This document shows positions 35,310-45,405 of a stretch of DNA of 64,000 bases, one piece after another. The stretch covers positions 62,001-126,000 of the forward strand of contig NZ_JAFNIH010000044.1 in assembly GCF_019160155.1 (NCBI RefSeq), written 5' to 3'. Within the stretch, counting starts at the first letter, position 1, and each line of letters opens with the position of its first letter. The DNA is from Pinisolibacter aquiterrae (GTDB lineage Bacteria > Pseudomonadota > Alphaproteobacteria > Rhizobiales > Ancalomicrobiaceae). A program made the position numbers and the translations under genes. Under the pieces are notes generated by a model that did no database searches, had not been told where the DNA came from, and saw only the letters and a list, made by a program, of their open reading frames with translations.

Positions 35310-36602
35310 TCATGCCTTCGCTTCGCCGGAGGGGAGGGCCACGGCCCGCAGCACACCGTCCGCATGGCCGGTGACGCGGGCGGCGACGATGTCGCCGATG
35401 GGCAGATTGGAGACCCCGGCGGCGTCGACGCGGACGGGGAAGAAGCGTTCGGTGTGGCCGAAGTCGGCCTTCTCGATCAGGACCGAGGCGGTACGGCCGA
35501 TCTCGGCGTCGAGGGCCTTCGCCAGCGCCGCCTCGCCGGCGGCGCGCAGGCGGGCGGCGCGATCCTTGATCACCGCCTTGTCGAGCTGCGGCATGCGCGC
35601 GGCCGGGGTGCCGGGGCGGGCGGAGAAGGGGAAGACGTGGGTGAAGGTCAGGCCGCAGTCCTCGACGAGCCGCGCCGTGTTCTCGAACATCGCCTCGGTC
35701 TCGGTCGGGAAACCGGCGATGAGATCGGCGCCGAAGACGAGATCGGGGCGGCGGGCGAGGAGATCGGCGCAGAACCGGACCGAATCTGCACGCGAATGGC
35801 GCCGCTTCATGCGCTTCAGGATCAGGTCGTCGCCCGACTGCAGCGAGAGATGGAGATGGGGCATCAGGCGCGGCTCGGCGCCGATGTGCTCGATCAGCTC
35901 GTCGTCGGCCTCGACCGAATCGATCGAGGAGATGCGCAGGCGCTCGAGCGCGGGGACCTGGTCGAGCAGTGCGCCGACGAGGCGACCGAGCCGCGGCGCG
36001 CCCGGCAGGTCGTGCCCCCAGGAGGTGATGTCGACGCCGGTCAGCACCACTTCCCTGTAGCCGCGCTCGGTCAGTCCCCGGATCTGGTCGACCACGGCGC
36101 CGGCCGGCACCGAGCGCGAATTGCCGCGCCCATAGGGGATGATGCAGAAGGTGCAGCGGTGGTCGCAGCCGTTCTGGACCTGGACGAAGGCGCGGGTGTG
36201 CTCCTCGAAACCCTGGACCATGTGGCCGGCGGTTTCGCGGACCGCGAAGATGTCGTTGACCCGGACCTTCTCGGTCGCGTCGATGCCGAAGTCGGCGAGC
36301 GCGCCCCAGGAGGCGGCCTCGAGCTTGGCGTCGTTGCCGAGCACCAGATCGACCTCGCTCATGCCGGCGAAGGTCTCGGGCTGAACTTGAGCGGCGCAGC
36401 CGGTGACGACGATGCGGGCGTCGGGACGTTCACGGCGGGTGCGGCGGATGGTCTGGCGGGCCTGACGCACCGCCTCGGCGGTGACGGCGCAGGTGTTGAC
36501 GATCACGACGTCGTCGAGACCGGCGGCGCGGGCCTGCTCGCGCATGGTCTCCGATTCCGCCGTGTTCAGCCGACACCCGAGCGTGACCAGTTCGACGCTC
36601 AC
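35310..36602 (-). CDS. mtaB: tRNA (t6A37)-methylthiotransferase MtaB
   Basis: Radical SAM enzyme converting t6A37 to ms2t6A37 in tRNAs reading ANN codons. The 430-residue product has Cys10, Cys38 and Cys69 for one [4Fe-4S] cluster, the radical SAM triad Cys146/150/153 (GCDHRCTFC) for the second, and a C-terminal TRAM domain. The GTG start at 36602 overlaps the dapF stop (GTGA); the open frame further upstream is a by-product. The t6A it needs is made by TsaD, also encoded here (48992). Confidence 0.95.
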   Translation of the reverse strand: MSVELVTLGCRLNTAESETMREQARAAGLDDVVIVNTCAVTAEAVRQARQTIRRTRRERPDARIVVTGCAAQVQPETFAGMSEVDLVLGNDAKLEAASWGALADFGIDATEKVRVNDIFAVRETAGHMVQGFEEHTRAFVQVQNGCDHRCTFCIIPYGRGNSRSVPAGAVVDQIRGLTERGYREVVLTGVDITSWGHDLPGAPRLGRLVGALLDQVPALERLRISSIDSVEADDELIEHIGAEPRLMPHLHLSLQSGDDLILKRMKRRHSRADSVRFCADLLARRPDLVFGADLIAGFPTETEAMFENTARLVEDCGLTFTHVFPFSARPGTPAARMPQLDKAVIKDRAARLRAAGEAALAKALDAEIGRTASVLIEKADFGHTERFFPVRVDAAGVSNLPIGDIVAARVTGHADGVLRAVALPSGEAKA

Positions 36603-37492
36603 TCGGCCGCTCCTCGCGTCGGTTCGTTCCGCCGCCACGTCAGGGTGTCGCGATCGATGACGCCCTCGAACTCGGTCTCGATCGGGCCGGTCATCATGAC
36701 GTGGTCGTCCTCCTCGCGCCAATGGATGAGGAGATCGCCGCCGGGCAGCGTCACGCGGACGCGGCGGCCGGTGCGGCGGGTGCGGGCGCTCGCCACCGCG
36801 GCGGCGCAGGCGCCGGTGCCGCAGGCGCGGGTGATGCCGGCGCCGCGTTCCCAGACCTTCAGCGTCAGGCTTTCCGGGCTCGTCACGTGGGCGAGCGAGA
36901 TGTTGGCGCGTTCGGGGAAGATCGGGTGATTCTCGAGCATCGGGCCGATGGTCTCGAGGTCGTAGGCCTCGACGTCGTCGACCCAGAAGATCGCGTGCGG
37001 ATTGCCCATCGACACCGCCGAGGGCGAATGGAGGATCGGCGCGTCGATCGGGCCGATCTGCAGCTCGATGGCGCGGGTGTCGGCGAAGGGTTCGGCGAGC
37101 GGGATCTCGTCCCACTTCAGGCGCGGCGCGCCCATGTCGACCGTGACCATCTCCGGCGCGCCGGCGTCGGCGGCATGGAGGAGGCCGGCGCGGGTCTCGA
37201 TGGTGACCGCGTCCTTGGCGGCCTCGCGCATCAGCACCCAGCCGACGCAGCGGGTGGCGTTGCCGCAGGCGGAGACCTCGCCGCCGTCGGCGTTGTCGAT
37301 GCGCATGAAGGCGTCGGCGCCGGCGGGGGAGCGCTCGATGGTGATCATCTGGTCGAAGCCGATGCCGGTCCTGCGATCGGCGAGACGAGCGATCTCCTCC
37401 GGCGTCAGGCGCGGCGCGCCGGCGCGGGCGTCGAAGACGAGGAAGTCGTTGCCGAGCCCGTTCATCTTGCGAAAGGGGATCGCGGTGGTCAT
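36599..37492 (-). CDS. dapF: diaminopimelate epimerase
   Basis: Interconverts LL- and meso-diaminopimelate for lysine and peptidoglycan synthesis without a cofactor. The 297-residue product has the two catalytic Cys: Cys76 (SACGNATRC) and Cys224 (RACGTGAC), and the start [15 protein letters not shown]. First gene of a minus-strand unit dapF-mtaB-ftsY joined by overlap, an order conserved in Hyphomicrobiales. Divergent from the methyltransferase gene across 119 bases. Confidence 0.97.
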   Translation of the reverse strand: MTTAIPFRKMNGLGNDFLVFDARAGAPRLTPEEIARLADRRTGIGFDQMITIERSPAGADAFMRIDNADGGEVSACGNATRCVGWVLMREAAKDAVTIETRAGLLHAADAGAPEMVTVDMGAPRLKWDEIPLAEPFADTRAIELQIGPIDAPILHSPSAVSMGNPHAIFWVDDVEAYDLETIGPMLENHPIFPERANISLAHVTSPESLTLKVWERGAGITRACGTGACAAAVASARTRRTGRRVRVTLPGGDLLIHWREEDDHVMMTGPIETEFEGVIDRDTLTWRRNEPTRGAAE

Positions 37493-37611
37493 GGTCGCTC
37501 CAGAACTTCGAGGCGGCCGCGACGCATGCGCGACCGGGCGGCGGGCATGGCCCGTCGCCGATCCTCCACATATGGCGAAACTCCGGTGAAAAGACCAGTG
37601 CGAGGCGAGCG

Positions 37612-38238
37612 ATGAACGAGGCGAAGAGCGCGGAAACCGGCGCGGTGAACCCGCATGGACACGGTCGGGCCTCCGATTGGATCGAGCGGCATCTGATCGG
37701 CGCGACCCCGGGCGGGACGGTGATCGACGTCGCCTGCGGCGCCGGCCGGCATCTGAGGCGGGCGCTGGCGCTCGGCCACCCGGTCGTCGGCCTCGATCGC
37801 GACGTCTCCGGCCTCGCCGATCTCGCGGGCGAGGCGGGCGTCGAGATCGTCGCGCACGACATCGAGGCGGAGGGCGGCCTCGCGCTGCCGCTCCAGGGGC
37901 GCCGCTTCGCCGGGGTGATCGTCACCAACTATCTCTTCCGGCCGCTGTTTCCGGTGTTGCGTGATCTCGTCGCCGAGGACGGGATGCTGCTCTACGAGAC
38001 CTTCGCGCGCGGGCAGGGCCGGCACGGCAAGCCGTCGAAGCCGGCCTTCCTCCTGGAGCCGAACGAGCTGCTCTCGCCGGCGCTGATCGAGGGTCTCGTG
38101 GTGATCGCCTTCGAGCAGGGCGAACTGCCGGCCGATCTCACCATGACGCGCAATGCCAAGATCGTGCAGCGGATCTGCGCGGTCGGGCCGAAGCACCCGT
38201 GGGTGGAGGCGGCGCCGCGCCCGATCGGTTTCCGCTGA
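37612..38238 (+). CDS. class I SAM-dependent methyltransferase
   Basis: The 208-residue product has a Rossmann-fold motif [17 protein letters not shown], an acidic motif [12 protein letters not shown], and [16 protein letters not shown] as motif IV. It resembles the TehB-like small methyltransferases; the target is not known from sequence. A GAGG ribosome site lies 9 bases before ATG 37612. It begins a plus-strand run towards ffh. Confidence 0.85.
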   Translation: MNEAKSAETGAVNPHGHGRASDWIERHLIGATPGGTVIDVACGAGRHLRRALALGHPVVGLDRDVSGLADLAGEAGVEIVAHDIEAEGGLALPLQGRRFAGVIVTNYLFRPLFPVLRDLVAEDGMLLYETFARGQGRHGKPSKPAFLLEPNELLSPALIEGLVVIAFEQGELPADLTMTRNAKIVQRICAVGPKHPWVEAAPRPIGFR

Positions 38239-38351
38239 CGCGGCGTCGCGCCGGGCCTCGACGATCTCGCGAAGGCGGCGGCGGCGTGCCATGGTGCGGG
38301 CGAACGGACGATTCGGGGCCGCGCGCCCCGCGATCGGTGGAGACGAGAGCC

Positions 38352-39458
38352 ATGCGGTTCGACCTGCGGATGGGACTGACGAGCGCGGCCTCGGGCCTCG
38401 CGATGCTGGCGGTGGCCGGCGCGGCCGTGGCACAGACGGCGGGCGCGCCGACGCTCGCCATCGAGCGTCAACCGCCGATCGGCACCCAGCCGGTCGCCCC
38501 GGCGCCGGTGCTGGTGCCGCAGGTGAGCGGTCCGCCGATGGTGACGCAGCCGCCCGTCGTCCCGGCGCCGATGGTGGTGCCGCCCGGCCCGCCGCCGGTG
38601 GCTGTGCCCGCGCCGATCGCCCCGAGCCCGGTGTTCGTGCCGGAAACGCCGAAGACGCAGGCCTCGTCGGCGCCGAAACCGACCGAGCCGCCGGTCTCCG
38701 CCCCCGCCGAGAGCGAAGCGAAACCGGCCGAGCCGAAGCCGGATGCCCCCGCGCCGGCGGACCCCGCCGCGTCCGCGCCGGCTCCGGCTGCGCCCGCCCC
38801 GACGGCGCCCCCGGCCGCCGCTCCGGCCGAACCGCCGGCCGCCACTCCGGTGGCTCCCCCGGCCGCCGTGCCGAAGCCCGAGGCTCCCACCGCGACGCCG
38901 GCTCCTGGTCCCGCCCCTGCTCCGGCGCAGCGGGTCGTCCCGCTCGCCGAACCGCCGGCCGCGCCGGCGCCGGCTCCCGCGCCCGAGGCGACCGAGACGG
39001 GGCCGACCACCGAGGAGGTCGAGATGACGCCTCGCCCGGTTCTGTTCGTGACCGGGGTCACCACGTGGGATCAGGCCGAGGAGAAGCTCGGCTCGGTCTT
39101 CGCCACCCTGGCTCAGGCGGCGAAGAAGCTCGGCATCGCCGAGCCCGGCGCGCCGCTGGTGGAATATATCGAGAGCGACAGCGACGACGTCGGCTTCCGC
39201 GCGATGCTGCCGGTCTCCGCGCCGCCCAAGGGCAAGTTGCCCAAGGGGGTGAAGGCCGGCCAATCGCCGGGGGGCAAGGCGCTCCGGTTCCGTCACAACG
39301 GGCCGCTCGACGACCTCGAGGAGGTCTACGGTCGGATCGACGACGAATTGGCCAAGCGCGGCGTCGAGGCCAAGACCATTCTCGAGCAATACGACGGGGA
39401 CGCGCTCGCCTCGCCGGAGGACCGGGTGGTGGTGGACGTCTACGTCTTCGTGAAGTGA
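38352..39458 (+). CDS. secreted Pro/Ala-rich protein with GyrI-like C-terminal domain
   Basis: The 368-residue product starts with a signal peptide of about 27 residues (ending GAAVAQT). Residues about 40-225 are a low-complexity linker of Pro, Ala, Val and Glu. The last 140 residues (about 230-368) look like a GyrI-like effector-binding domain: EEKLGSVFATLAQAAKK, PLVEYI, ALRFRHNGPLDDLEEVYGRIDDELAKRG and the terminal strand VVVDVYVFV. That fold normally binds small molecules in cytoplasmic regulators, so an exported copy is notable. Exact role unknown. Confidence 0.75.
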   Translation: MRFDLRMGLTSAASGLAMLAVAGAAVAQTAGAPTLAIERQPPIGTQPVAPAPVLVPQVSGPPMVTQPPVVPAPMVVPPGPPPVAVPAPIAPSPVFVPETPKTQASSAPKPTEPPVSAPAESEAKPAEPKPDAPAPADPAASAPAPAAPAPTAPPAAAPAEPPAATPVAPPAAVPKPEAPTATPAPGPAPAPAQRVVPLAEPPAAPAPAPAPEATETGPTTEEVEMTPRPVLFVTGVTTWDQAEEKLGSVFATLAQAAKKLGIAEPGAPLVEYIESDSDDVGFRAMLPVSAPPKGKLPKGVKAGQSPGGKALRFRHNGPLDDLEEVYGRIDDELAKRGVEAKTILEQYDGDALASPEDRVVVDVYVFVK

Positions 39459-39546
39459 CGAGCGAGGCGCCGGGGCGCGTCCCGTCGCGACCGGCGTCCC
39501 GGCGCGGGCGGAGGCGCCGCGTCGCGCGCGAAAATCGGCGCGGACC

Positions 39547-39575
39547 TTGACTCTCGGCGCGGCGGCGGGTAACCG
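39547..39575 (+). promoter_or_regulatory. predicted ffh promoter
   Basis: TTGACT and TAACCG lie 17 bases apart, about 160 bases before the ffh start in a 277-base gap. The -10 matches that of the fdxA promoter prediction. No other feature is seen in this gap. Confidence 0.4.
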
Positions 39576-39735
39576 TCGCGCCATTCTCGTCGACTCCGTC
39601 GTCGATCCGCCGACCGAGGCATACCGTCAAGACCTCGGAGGTCACCGTCCGCCAGCGCGATGCGCCCGCGGGCGCGTTTCCGCTTGGGGGATCGCTCGAA
39701 GGGGGCGAGGACACGAAACCGGGATCCGAGGTCTC

Positions 39736-41253
39736 ATGTTCGACACCCTCTCCGAACGCCTTTCCGGCATTCTGGACAAGCTCACCCGCCGCGGCGCCCT
39801 CTCCGAGGCCGACGTGGGCGAGGCGATGCGCGAGGTGCGTCGCGCCCTGATCGAGGCGGACGTCGCCCTCGACGTGGTGAAGTCCTTCACCGACAAGGTG
39901 CGCAACCGGGCGATCGGCCACGAGGTGCTGCGTTCGGTGACCCCCGGCCAGCAGGTCATCAAGATCGTCCACGACGTGCTCGTGGAGACGCTGGGCTCGG
40001 AAGCCAAGCCGATCGATCTGCACGCGCCGGCCCCGGTCGCGATCATGATGGTCGGCCTCCAGGGCTCGGGTAAGACGACGACCTCGGCCAAGATCGGCAA
40101 GCGGCTGACCGAGCGCAACAAGGTCAAGGTGCTGCTCGCCTCGCTCGACACTCGCCGTCCGGCGGCGCAGGAGCAGCTGCGCGTCCTCGGCGAGCAGATC
40201 GGCGTCGACACGCTGCCGATCGTCGCCGGCCAGACCCCGACCCAGATCGCCGAGCGCGCCGAGATGGCCGCCCGTCTCGGCGGTTACGACGTGGTCGTGC
40301 TCGACACCGCCGGCCGTACCCACATCGACGAGCCGCTGATGCTCGAGATGGCCGAGATCAAGAAGATCGCCCGGCCGCACGAGATCCTGCTGGTCGCCGA
40401 CAGCCTCACCGGCCAGGACGCGGTCAATCTCGCCAAGTCCTTCGATCAGCGCGTCGGCATCACCGGCATCGTGCTGACCCGCATGGACGGCGACGGCCGC
40501 GGCGGCGCCGCGCTCTCCATGCGCGCGGTCACCGGCAAGCCGATCAAGCTGGTCGGCGTCGGCGAAAAGGCCGATGCGCTCGAGGATTTCGATCCCGCCC
40601 GCATCGCCGGCCGCATCCTCGGCATGGGCGACATCGTCGCCCTGGTCGAGAAGGCCGCGCAAGAGATCGACATGAAGAAGGCGGCCGACATGGCCGCCAA
40701 GATGAAGAAGGGTCAGTTCGACCTCGACGATCTCGCCGACCAGCTCGGGCAGATGAAGAAGCTCGGCGGCATGAAGGGCATCATGGGGATGCTGCCCGGC
40801 ATGGGCAAGATGAAGGGCCAGCTCGACGGTCTCGACGAGAAGGTGTTCGACCGTCAGGTGGCGATCATCCGCTCGATGACGCCTAAGGAGCGCCGCAAGC
40901 CCGAACTCCTCGCCGCCAGCCGCAAGCGCCGCGTCGCGGCCGGCTCCGGCACCCGGGTCGAGGACGTCAACAAGCTCCTCAAGATGCATCGCCAGATGGC
41001 CGACATGATGAAGGCCATGGGCAAGAAGAAGGGCGGCATGTTCGGCGGGCTGGGCTCCCTGCTCGGCGGCGGCATGCCGCAGGTCGATCCGGCGGAACTC
41101 GAGGCGATGGCCAAGTCCGGCCAGATGCCGCAGCTGCCGCCCGGTGGCCTCGGAGGGATGGGCGGCGGTCTGCCGACGCTGCCGAAGGGCATGGGGCTTC
41201 CGGGCATGGGACTGCCCAAGGGCCCGCTGCCTCCGGGGTTCAGGAAGAAGTGA
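39736..41253 (+). CDS. ffh: signal recognition particle protein Ffh
   Basis: Ffh binds 4.5S RNA and signal sequences of nascent inner-membrane proteins, then hands them to FtsY. The 505-residue product has the N domain, the G domain with [13 protein letters not shown] (P-loop 107-114), DTAGR and [10 protein letters not shown], and the Met-rich M domain with [13 protein letters not shown] and [22 protein letters not shown]. The C-terminus is a Gly/Met/Pro-rich tail. The start is ATG 39736; upstream in-frame codons are unconserved. rpsP follows after 124 bases. Confidence 0.98.
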   Translation: MFDTLSERLSGILDKLTRRGALSEADVGEAMREVRRALIEADVALDVVKSFTDKVRNRAIGHEVLRSVTPGQQVIKIVHDVLVETLGSEAKPIDLHAPAPVAIMMVGLQGSGKTTTSAKIGKRLTERNKVKVLLASLDTRRPAAQEQLRVLGEQIGVDTLPIVAGQTPTQIAERAEMAARLGGYDVVVLDTAGRTHIDEPLMLEMAEIKKIARPHEILLVADSLTGQDAVNLAKSFDQRVGITGIVLTRMDGDGRGGAALSMRAVTGKPIKLVGVGEKADALEDFDPARIAGRILGMGDIVALVEKAAQEIDMKKAADMAAKMKKGQFDLDDLADQLGQMKKLGGMKGIMGMLPGMGKMKGQLDGLDEKVFDRQVAIIRSMTPKERRKPELLAASRKRRVAAGSGTRVEDVNKLLKMHRQMADMMKAMGKKKGGMFGGLGSLLGGGMPQVDPAELEAMAKSGQMPQLPPGGLGGMGGGLPTLPKGMGLPGMGLPKGPLPPGFRKK

Positions 41254-41307
41254 GTTTCTCCCGCCGATCCACTCGCGAGCGTCGCTCGGAGCGGGAGGCG
41301 GGGTGGA

Positions 41308-41339
41308 AGGTTTCGGAATTCCCCGAACCTCGGTTCGGG
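41308..41339 (+). promoter_or_regulatory. two overlapping hairpins in the rpsP leader
   Basis: CCCGAACC (41322-41329) pairs with GGTTCGGG (41332-41339). The same CCGAACCT can instead pair with AGGTTTCGG (41308-41316). The two folds exclude each other. They lie 38 bases before the rpsP start, in the ffh-rpsP gap. No T run follows. A regulatory switch is possible but unproven. Confidence 0.4.
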
Positions 41340-41377
41340 TCACACGAACAGTCGAAGATCACAAGAAAGGAAGAGCC

Positions 41378-41740
41378 ATGTCGCTCAAGATCCGTCTCGC
41401 CCGTGGTGGCTCCAAGAAGCGCCCGGTCTATCGCATCGTCGTCGCCGACGCGCGTTCGCCCCGCGACGGCCGCTTCATCGAGAAGGTCGGCACCTACAAC
41501 CCGATGCTGGCCAAGGATTCGGCCGATCGCGTGTCTCTGGTCGCCGAGCGCATCACCCATTGGCTGTCCGTCGGCGCTCAGCCGACCGATCGCGTCGCCC
41601 GCTTCCTCGACACCGCCGGCCTGATGAAGCGCGAAGCCCGCAACAACCCGCAGGCCGCCCTGCCGGGCAAGAAGGCCCAGGAGCGCGCCGCCGAGAAGGC
41701 CAAGAAGGCCGAGGCGCTGGCCGCCGCCACCGCCGAGTGA
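41378..41740 (+). CDS. rpsP: 30S ribosomal protein S16
   Basis: Small-subunit protein of the 16S 5' domain. The 120-residue product begins [20 protein letters not shown] and has the family core to about residue 80, then an Ala/Lys-rich alphaproteobacterial tail ([16 protein letters not shown]). Ribosome site AAGGAAG lies 5 bases ahead. It leads the rpsP-rimM-trmD-rplS cluster. Confidence 0.98.
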   Translation: MSLKIRLARGGSKKRPVYRIVVADARSPRDGRFIEKVGTYNPMLAKDSADRVSLVAERITHWLSVGAQPTDRVARFLDTAGLMKREARNNPQAALPGKKAQERAAEKAKKAEALAAATAE

Positions 41741-41777
41741 GCGATCGACCGGGGCGACGAGGGCGAGGTGAACCGTC

Positions 41778-42350
41778 ATGAGCGATGAACCGATCCTCGT
41801 CGGCCGCGTCGGCGCCGCCCACGGCATTCGCGGCGAGGTGCGGGTCAAGGCCTTCACCGAGCCGATGGACGCCATCGGCGACTACGGCCCGCTGTCGCTT
41901 CCCGACGGCCGGCGACTGACGATCGAGCGGATGCGGACCCAAGGCGACATGCTGGTGGTCAAGTTCCGCGAGATCGCCGATCGCAACGCCGCCGAGACGC
42001 TCACCAACCGCGATCTCACCATCCCCCGTTCGGCGCTGCCGGAGCCGGAGGACGAGGAGACCTTCTACCACACCGACCTGATCGGGCTCGACGTGGTCGA
42101 TGCGGCCGGGGCGTCGATCGGGACGATCGTCGCGGTGCCGGACTACGGCGCCGGCGATCTCCTGGAGATCCGCCCGGCGGCGGGGACCAGCTTCTACCTG
42201 CCGTTCACCCGGGCCTTCGTGCCGGTGGTGGACGTGAAGGCGGGACGGGTGGTGGCCGATCTGCCGGAGGGCTTCCTCGCGGAGGCGAAGCCGGAAGCGG
42301 GCGAGGACGGGGCCGACCCGTCCACGTCCGAGGGGGAGCGTGGGGCGTGA
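41778..42350 (+). CDS. rimM: 16S rRNA maturation factor RimM
   Basis: Assists assembly of the 30S head near S19. The 190-residue product has [21 protein letters not shown] at the start, the RimM N-terminal domain, and the PRC-barrel C-terminal domain with DLIGLDVVD and [16 protein letters not shown] short acidic tail ends the protein. Its stop overlaps the trmD start (GTGA), so the pair is translated together. Confidence 0.96.
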   Translation: MSDEPILVGRVGAAHGIRGEVRVKAFTEPMDAIGDYGPLSLPDGRRLTIERMRTQGDMLVVKFREIADRNAAETLTNRDLTIPRSALPEPEDEETFYHTDLIGLDVVDAAGASIGTIVAVPDYGAGDLLEIRPAAGTSFYLPFTRAFVPVVDVKAGRVVADLPEGFLAEAKPEAGEDGADPSTSEGERGA

Positions 42351-43063
42351 CCGGATTTTCCGCGACCGTGCTCACGCTCTATCCGGAGATGTTCCCGGGG
42401 CCGCTCGGCGCGGCTCTGGCGGGCAAGGCGCTGGAGAAGGGGATCTGGGGTCTCGAGACCGTCCAGATCCGCGACTTCGCCACCGATCGTCATCGCTCCG
42501 TCGACGATACGCCGGCGGGCGGGGGACCGGGGATGGTGCTCAGGGCCGACGTGGTCGGCCGGGCGCTGGACTCGATCGGTTCCGACGACCGTCCCAGGCT
42601 CCTGATGAGCCCGCGCGGTCGACCGCTGACGCAAGGCTTCGTTCGCGACCTGGCGGCGGGGCCGGGGCTGGTTGCTCTGTGCGGGCGCTTCGAGGGCGTC
42701 GACGAGCGGGTGATCGAGGGGCGCGAGCTGATCGAGGTCTCGGTCGGCGACTACGTGCTCTCCGGCGGGGAGGTCGCGGCGATGATCTTGCTCGACGCGG
42801 TCGTCCGCCTCCTCGACGGGGTGATGGGACAACGCGAGTCCGGTTGCGAGGAGAGCTTCGAGACCGGGCTCCTGGAATATCCGCACTACACCCGGCCCCA
42901 GGTCTGGGAGGAGCGGAGGATCCCGGAGGTGCTCACCTCGGGCGATCACAAGGCGATCGCGCGTTGGCGACACGCGAAGTCGGAGGCGATCACCCGGGAC
43001 CGGCGCCCGGACCTGTGGCGGGCGTGGGAAGCCGCGCACGCGACGGGTGGGACCAGGAAATGA
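42347..43063 (+). CDS. trmD: tRNA (guanine-37-N1)-methyltransferase TrmD
   Basis: SPOUT methyltransferase making m1G37 and preventing +1 frameshifts. The 238-residue product has [31 protein letters not shown] (the knot region), [13 protein letters not shown] and [14 protein letters not shown], all hallmarks of TrmD. The start is GTG 42347, overlapping rimM by 4 bases. rplS follows after 97 bases with its own promoter. Confidence 0.97.
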   Translation: MTGFSATVLTLYPEMFPGPLGAALAGKALEKGIWGLETVQIRDFATDRHRSVDDTPAGGGPGMVLRADVVGRALDSIGSDDRPRLLMSPRGRPLTQGFVRDLAAGPGLVALCGRFEGVDERVIEGRELIEVSVGDYVLSGGEVAAMILLDAVVRLLDGVMGQRESGCEESFETGLLEYPHYTRPQVWEERRIPEVLTSGDHKAIARWRHAKSEAITRDRRPDLWRAWEAAHATGGTRK

Positions 43064-43103
43064 CGAATCACGGCCTTCTCGGCCCCAAAGTCACGACGGG
43101 GGC

Positions 43104-43132
43104 ATGACAAGGCGACGGACTTCGAGTATAGG
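43104..43132 (+). promoter_or_regulatory. strong sigma-70 promoter of rplS
   Basis: ATGACA and TATAGG are 17 bases apart, matching the consensus at five and four of six positions, and 28 bases before the rplS start codon. Among the best promoter matches in the window. It allows rplS to be made independently of the upstream genes. Confidence 0.65.
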
Positions 43133-43160
43133 CAACGCAAATTCCGAACAGGTGACGACC

Positions 43161-43544
43161 ATGAACATCATCGAACAGCTCGAGGCCGAGCAGGCCGCGG
43201 CCATCGCCGAAAAGCGCAAGATCCCCGACTTCGCGCCGGGCGACACCGTCCGCGTCAACGTGCGCGTCGTCGAAGGCTCGCGCACCCGCGTCCAGGCCTA
43301 CGAGGGCGTCTGCATCGCCCGCGCCGGCTCCGGTCTCAACGAGAGCTTCACCGTCCGCAAGATCTCCTACGGCGAGGGCGTCGAGCGCGTGTTCCCGTGC
43401 TACACCCCCCTCATCGAGGGCGTCGAGGTGGTCCGCCGCGGCAAGGTGCGTCGCGCCAAGCTCTATTACCTGCGCGGCCTGACCGGCAAGAAGGCTCGTA
43501 TCGTCGAGCGCCAGGACAAGAAGACCGTCGCCGCCGCCGAGTGA
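43161..43544 (+). CDS. rplS: 50S ribosomal protein L19
   Basis: L19 sits at the 30S-50S interface. The 127-residue product starts [19 protein letters not shown], then [57 protein letters not shown] and [21 protein letters not shown] 43161 follows a GGTGACGACC ribosome site. A terminator at 43570-43596 ends the ribosomal cluster. Confidence 0.98.
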   Translation: MNIIEQLEAEQAAAIAEKRKIPDFAPGDTVRVNVRVVEGSRTRVQAYEGVCIARAGSGLNESFTVRKISYGEGVERVFPCYTPLIEGVEVVRRGKVRRAKLYYLRGLTGKKARIVERQDKKTVAAAE

Positions 43545-43569
43545 TCGGCGCCGCGATCGACATCCTTCG

Positions 43570-43596
43570 AAAGGGCCGGAGCGATCCGGCCCTTTT
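43570..43596 (+). terminator. terminator of rplS
   Basis: An 11-bp stem AAAGGGCCGGA/TCCGGCCCTTT closes a GCGA loop and is followed by T and CGCG; the T run is partly in the stem. 26 bases after the stop codon. Confidence 0.82.
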
Positions 43597-43639
43597 CGCG
43601 TTCGCGGGGCTGCCACCGGCTTCGACGGGCCGCGAACGG

Positions 43640-43669
43640 AAAAGGCCGGCGGGGTGAGCGCCGGCCTTC
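43640..43669 (-). terminator. terminator of the hemC-hemD/mitofilin-hemY unit
   Basis: On the minus strand AAGGCCGGCG and CGCCGGCCTT pair around a short loop, followed by TTCC. It lies 26 bases after the HemY-like stop codon. Confidence 0.75.
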
Positions 43670-43694
43670 GTCGTCTCTCGCTCGGGATCGCCGG

Positions 43695-45395
43695 TCAGGA
43701 GAACAGGCGGAACCGCTTCGGTGCCGGTGGCGTCTCGGTCAGATCGGGGCCGGGATCGTCGGGCATGTGCGGCTGAAGCTCGACGATCTCGGCGCTCGGC
43801 CGGGCCGGGTTCGCGGGGGCCGCCTTCGGCGCCGGCGTGGCCTCGGGGGCGGCGGCCGGCCCGGCACTCGCGGCGAGGGTCTCGGCGGGGGCCTCGGGCA
43901 CGGCGGCCGGCGGCTCGACGGCGGTCGCCGGCGCGGGGGCCTGAGCCGAAGTCGGAGCCGGGGCCGGGGCCTGAGCCACGGGGGCCGGTTCGGGCGCGGG
44001 CGGCGCGGCGGGCTCGACGGCGGTGCGGACCGTCTCGACCGGCACGATCGAGCCGGAGAGCGCGAGCGTCTCGTCGGCTTCGTCGGCGGGATCCTCCCAG
44101 GCGAGCGCGGCGACGTCCTCGGACGGGATCTTCCATTCGAAGGCGTCGAGACGGCCGTTGATCGGCGAGACGGCGGCCCAATGGTCGGAGACGAAGCCGT
44201 CGGCGACCCAGGCGGCATCGCGCGGGGCGTGGACCGCCCGGGTGAGCCAGCCGCGCACGGCGCCGGGGGTGCCGCCCTCGCCCTCCTCGATGCGGGCCAT
44301 CAGCAGGCAGACCCGGCGGGTGGCGCCGTCGGCGAGGATCGGCTTCAGCGCGGCGCGCGCGGCGGCGAAGTCCTGGGCCTCGATCTGGGCGCGGGCGAGC
44401 GCGATCACACCTTCGGGGTGATTGGCGCGGATCTCGGTCAGTTTGGTGACCCGGGCGAGGCGATCGCGGGCGCCGTCGCCGGGCCGCAGGTGGGCGTAGG
44501 CCTCGGCGATCTCGGGATGGGGCGCGACTTTCCAGGCGGCCTCGAGGACGCGGCCGGCGTTGCGCAGATCACCGGCGCGGGCGGCGAGCCGCGCGGCGAG
44601 GGTGGCCGCCGGCACCAGATCGGGGGCGAGGCCGTGCGCCTCGAGCGCGGTGCCACGGACCACGTCGGGGGCGGAGCTCTCGCGCTCGAGCCCGTCGGCG
44701 GTCAGCACCACGGCGCGCAGGCGGCGGGCGGCGGGCTTGTCGATGATGCCGTGGCGGCGGTTCTGGTCGATCGCCTCGAGGGCGCCCTGCCAGTCGCGGC
44801 TGCGGGTGCGATATTCGACCAGGGCCTGACCGGCCCAGGCGAGACGGGGGGCGGCGCGGTGAGCGGCCTCGGCGTAATGGGCGGCGCCGGGGCCGTCGCC
44901 CCAGCGCACCGCCTCGACATAGAGGCCGCGCAGGCCGAGGAGGCGGGTGCGGGGATCGTCGAGCATGGTCTCGAAGGCGCGGCGGGCGGTGCCGCGATCG
45001 CCGAGGAGCTGGGCTTGCTGCGCCTCGAGGAGGAGCGCCAGCGGCTCGTCGCCGAGATGGGCGCGGGCATCGGCGGACGCCTTGACGGCGGTGCCGAGGT
45101 CGCCGGCGCCGACGGCGATCATGCCGCGCGACAGGGCGGCCCAGCCCTTCTCGCGGCGGCGGCGGCCGAAGAAGGAGCCGATCGAGCCGGGGGCGTTCCA
45201 GATCAGGCGGACGATCGCCAAGAGGATCAGAACGGCGACGATCAACACCACCAGACCGATGCCGAGCGTGGTGGTGTCGGTCTCGACGCGCTGACCGAAC
45301 CAGGTGATCGAGGCCTCGCCGGGATGGTCGGCGAGCCAGGAGAAGCCGAAGGCGAGGCCGACGAGGGCGGCGAGGAAGACGAGCAGACGGATCAT
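43695..45395 (-). CDS. hemY: HemY-like inner-membrane TPR protein
   Basis: HemY-type proteins sit in the inner membrane by the heme genes and carry TPR repeats; their precise role is unsettled. The 566-residue product has two membrane segments (about 3-21 and 43-66), the HemY_N GWAALSRGMIAVGAGDLGTAVKASADAR region, TPR-like helices to about residue 400, then an Ala/Pro-rich tail. The start is ATG 45395 with GAGGG upstream; the longer frame is a by-product. It follows the HemD-mitofilin gene by 10 bases. Confidence 0.88.
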   Translation of the reverse strand: MIRLLVFLAALVGLAFGFSWLADHPGEASITWFGQRVETDTTTLGIGLVVLIVAVLILLAIVRLIWNAPGSIGSFFGRRRREKGWAALSRGMIAVGAGDLGTAVKASADARAHLGDEPLALLLEAQQAQLLGDRGTARRAFETMLDDPRTRLLGLRGLYVEAVRWGDGPGAAHYAEAAHRAAPRLAWAGQALVEYRTRSRDWQGALEAIDQNRRHGIIDKPAARRLRAVVLTADGLERESSAPDVVRGTALEAHGLAPDLVPAATLAARLAARAGDLRNAGRVLEAAWKVAPHPEIAEAYAHLRPGDGARDRLARVTKLTEIRANHPEGVIALARAQIEAQDFAAARAALKPILADGATRRVCLLMARIEEGEGGTPGAVRGWLTRAVHAPRDAAWVADGFVSDHWAAVSPINGRLDAFEWKIPSEDVAALAWEDPADEADETLALSGSIVPVETVRTAVEPAAPPAPEPAPVAQAPAPAPTSAQAPAPATAVEPPAAVPEAPAETLAASAGPAAAPEATPAPKAAPANPARPSAEIVELQPHMPDDPGPDLTETPPAPKRFRLFS

Positions 45396-45405
45396 CTTCG
45401 GACCC

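Noticed and set aside
39459-39735. 4.5S RNA gene next to ffh
   Set aside because: I could not fold a typical SRP RNA with GGAA loop and paired internal G/A motif here.
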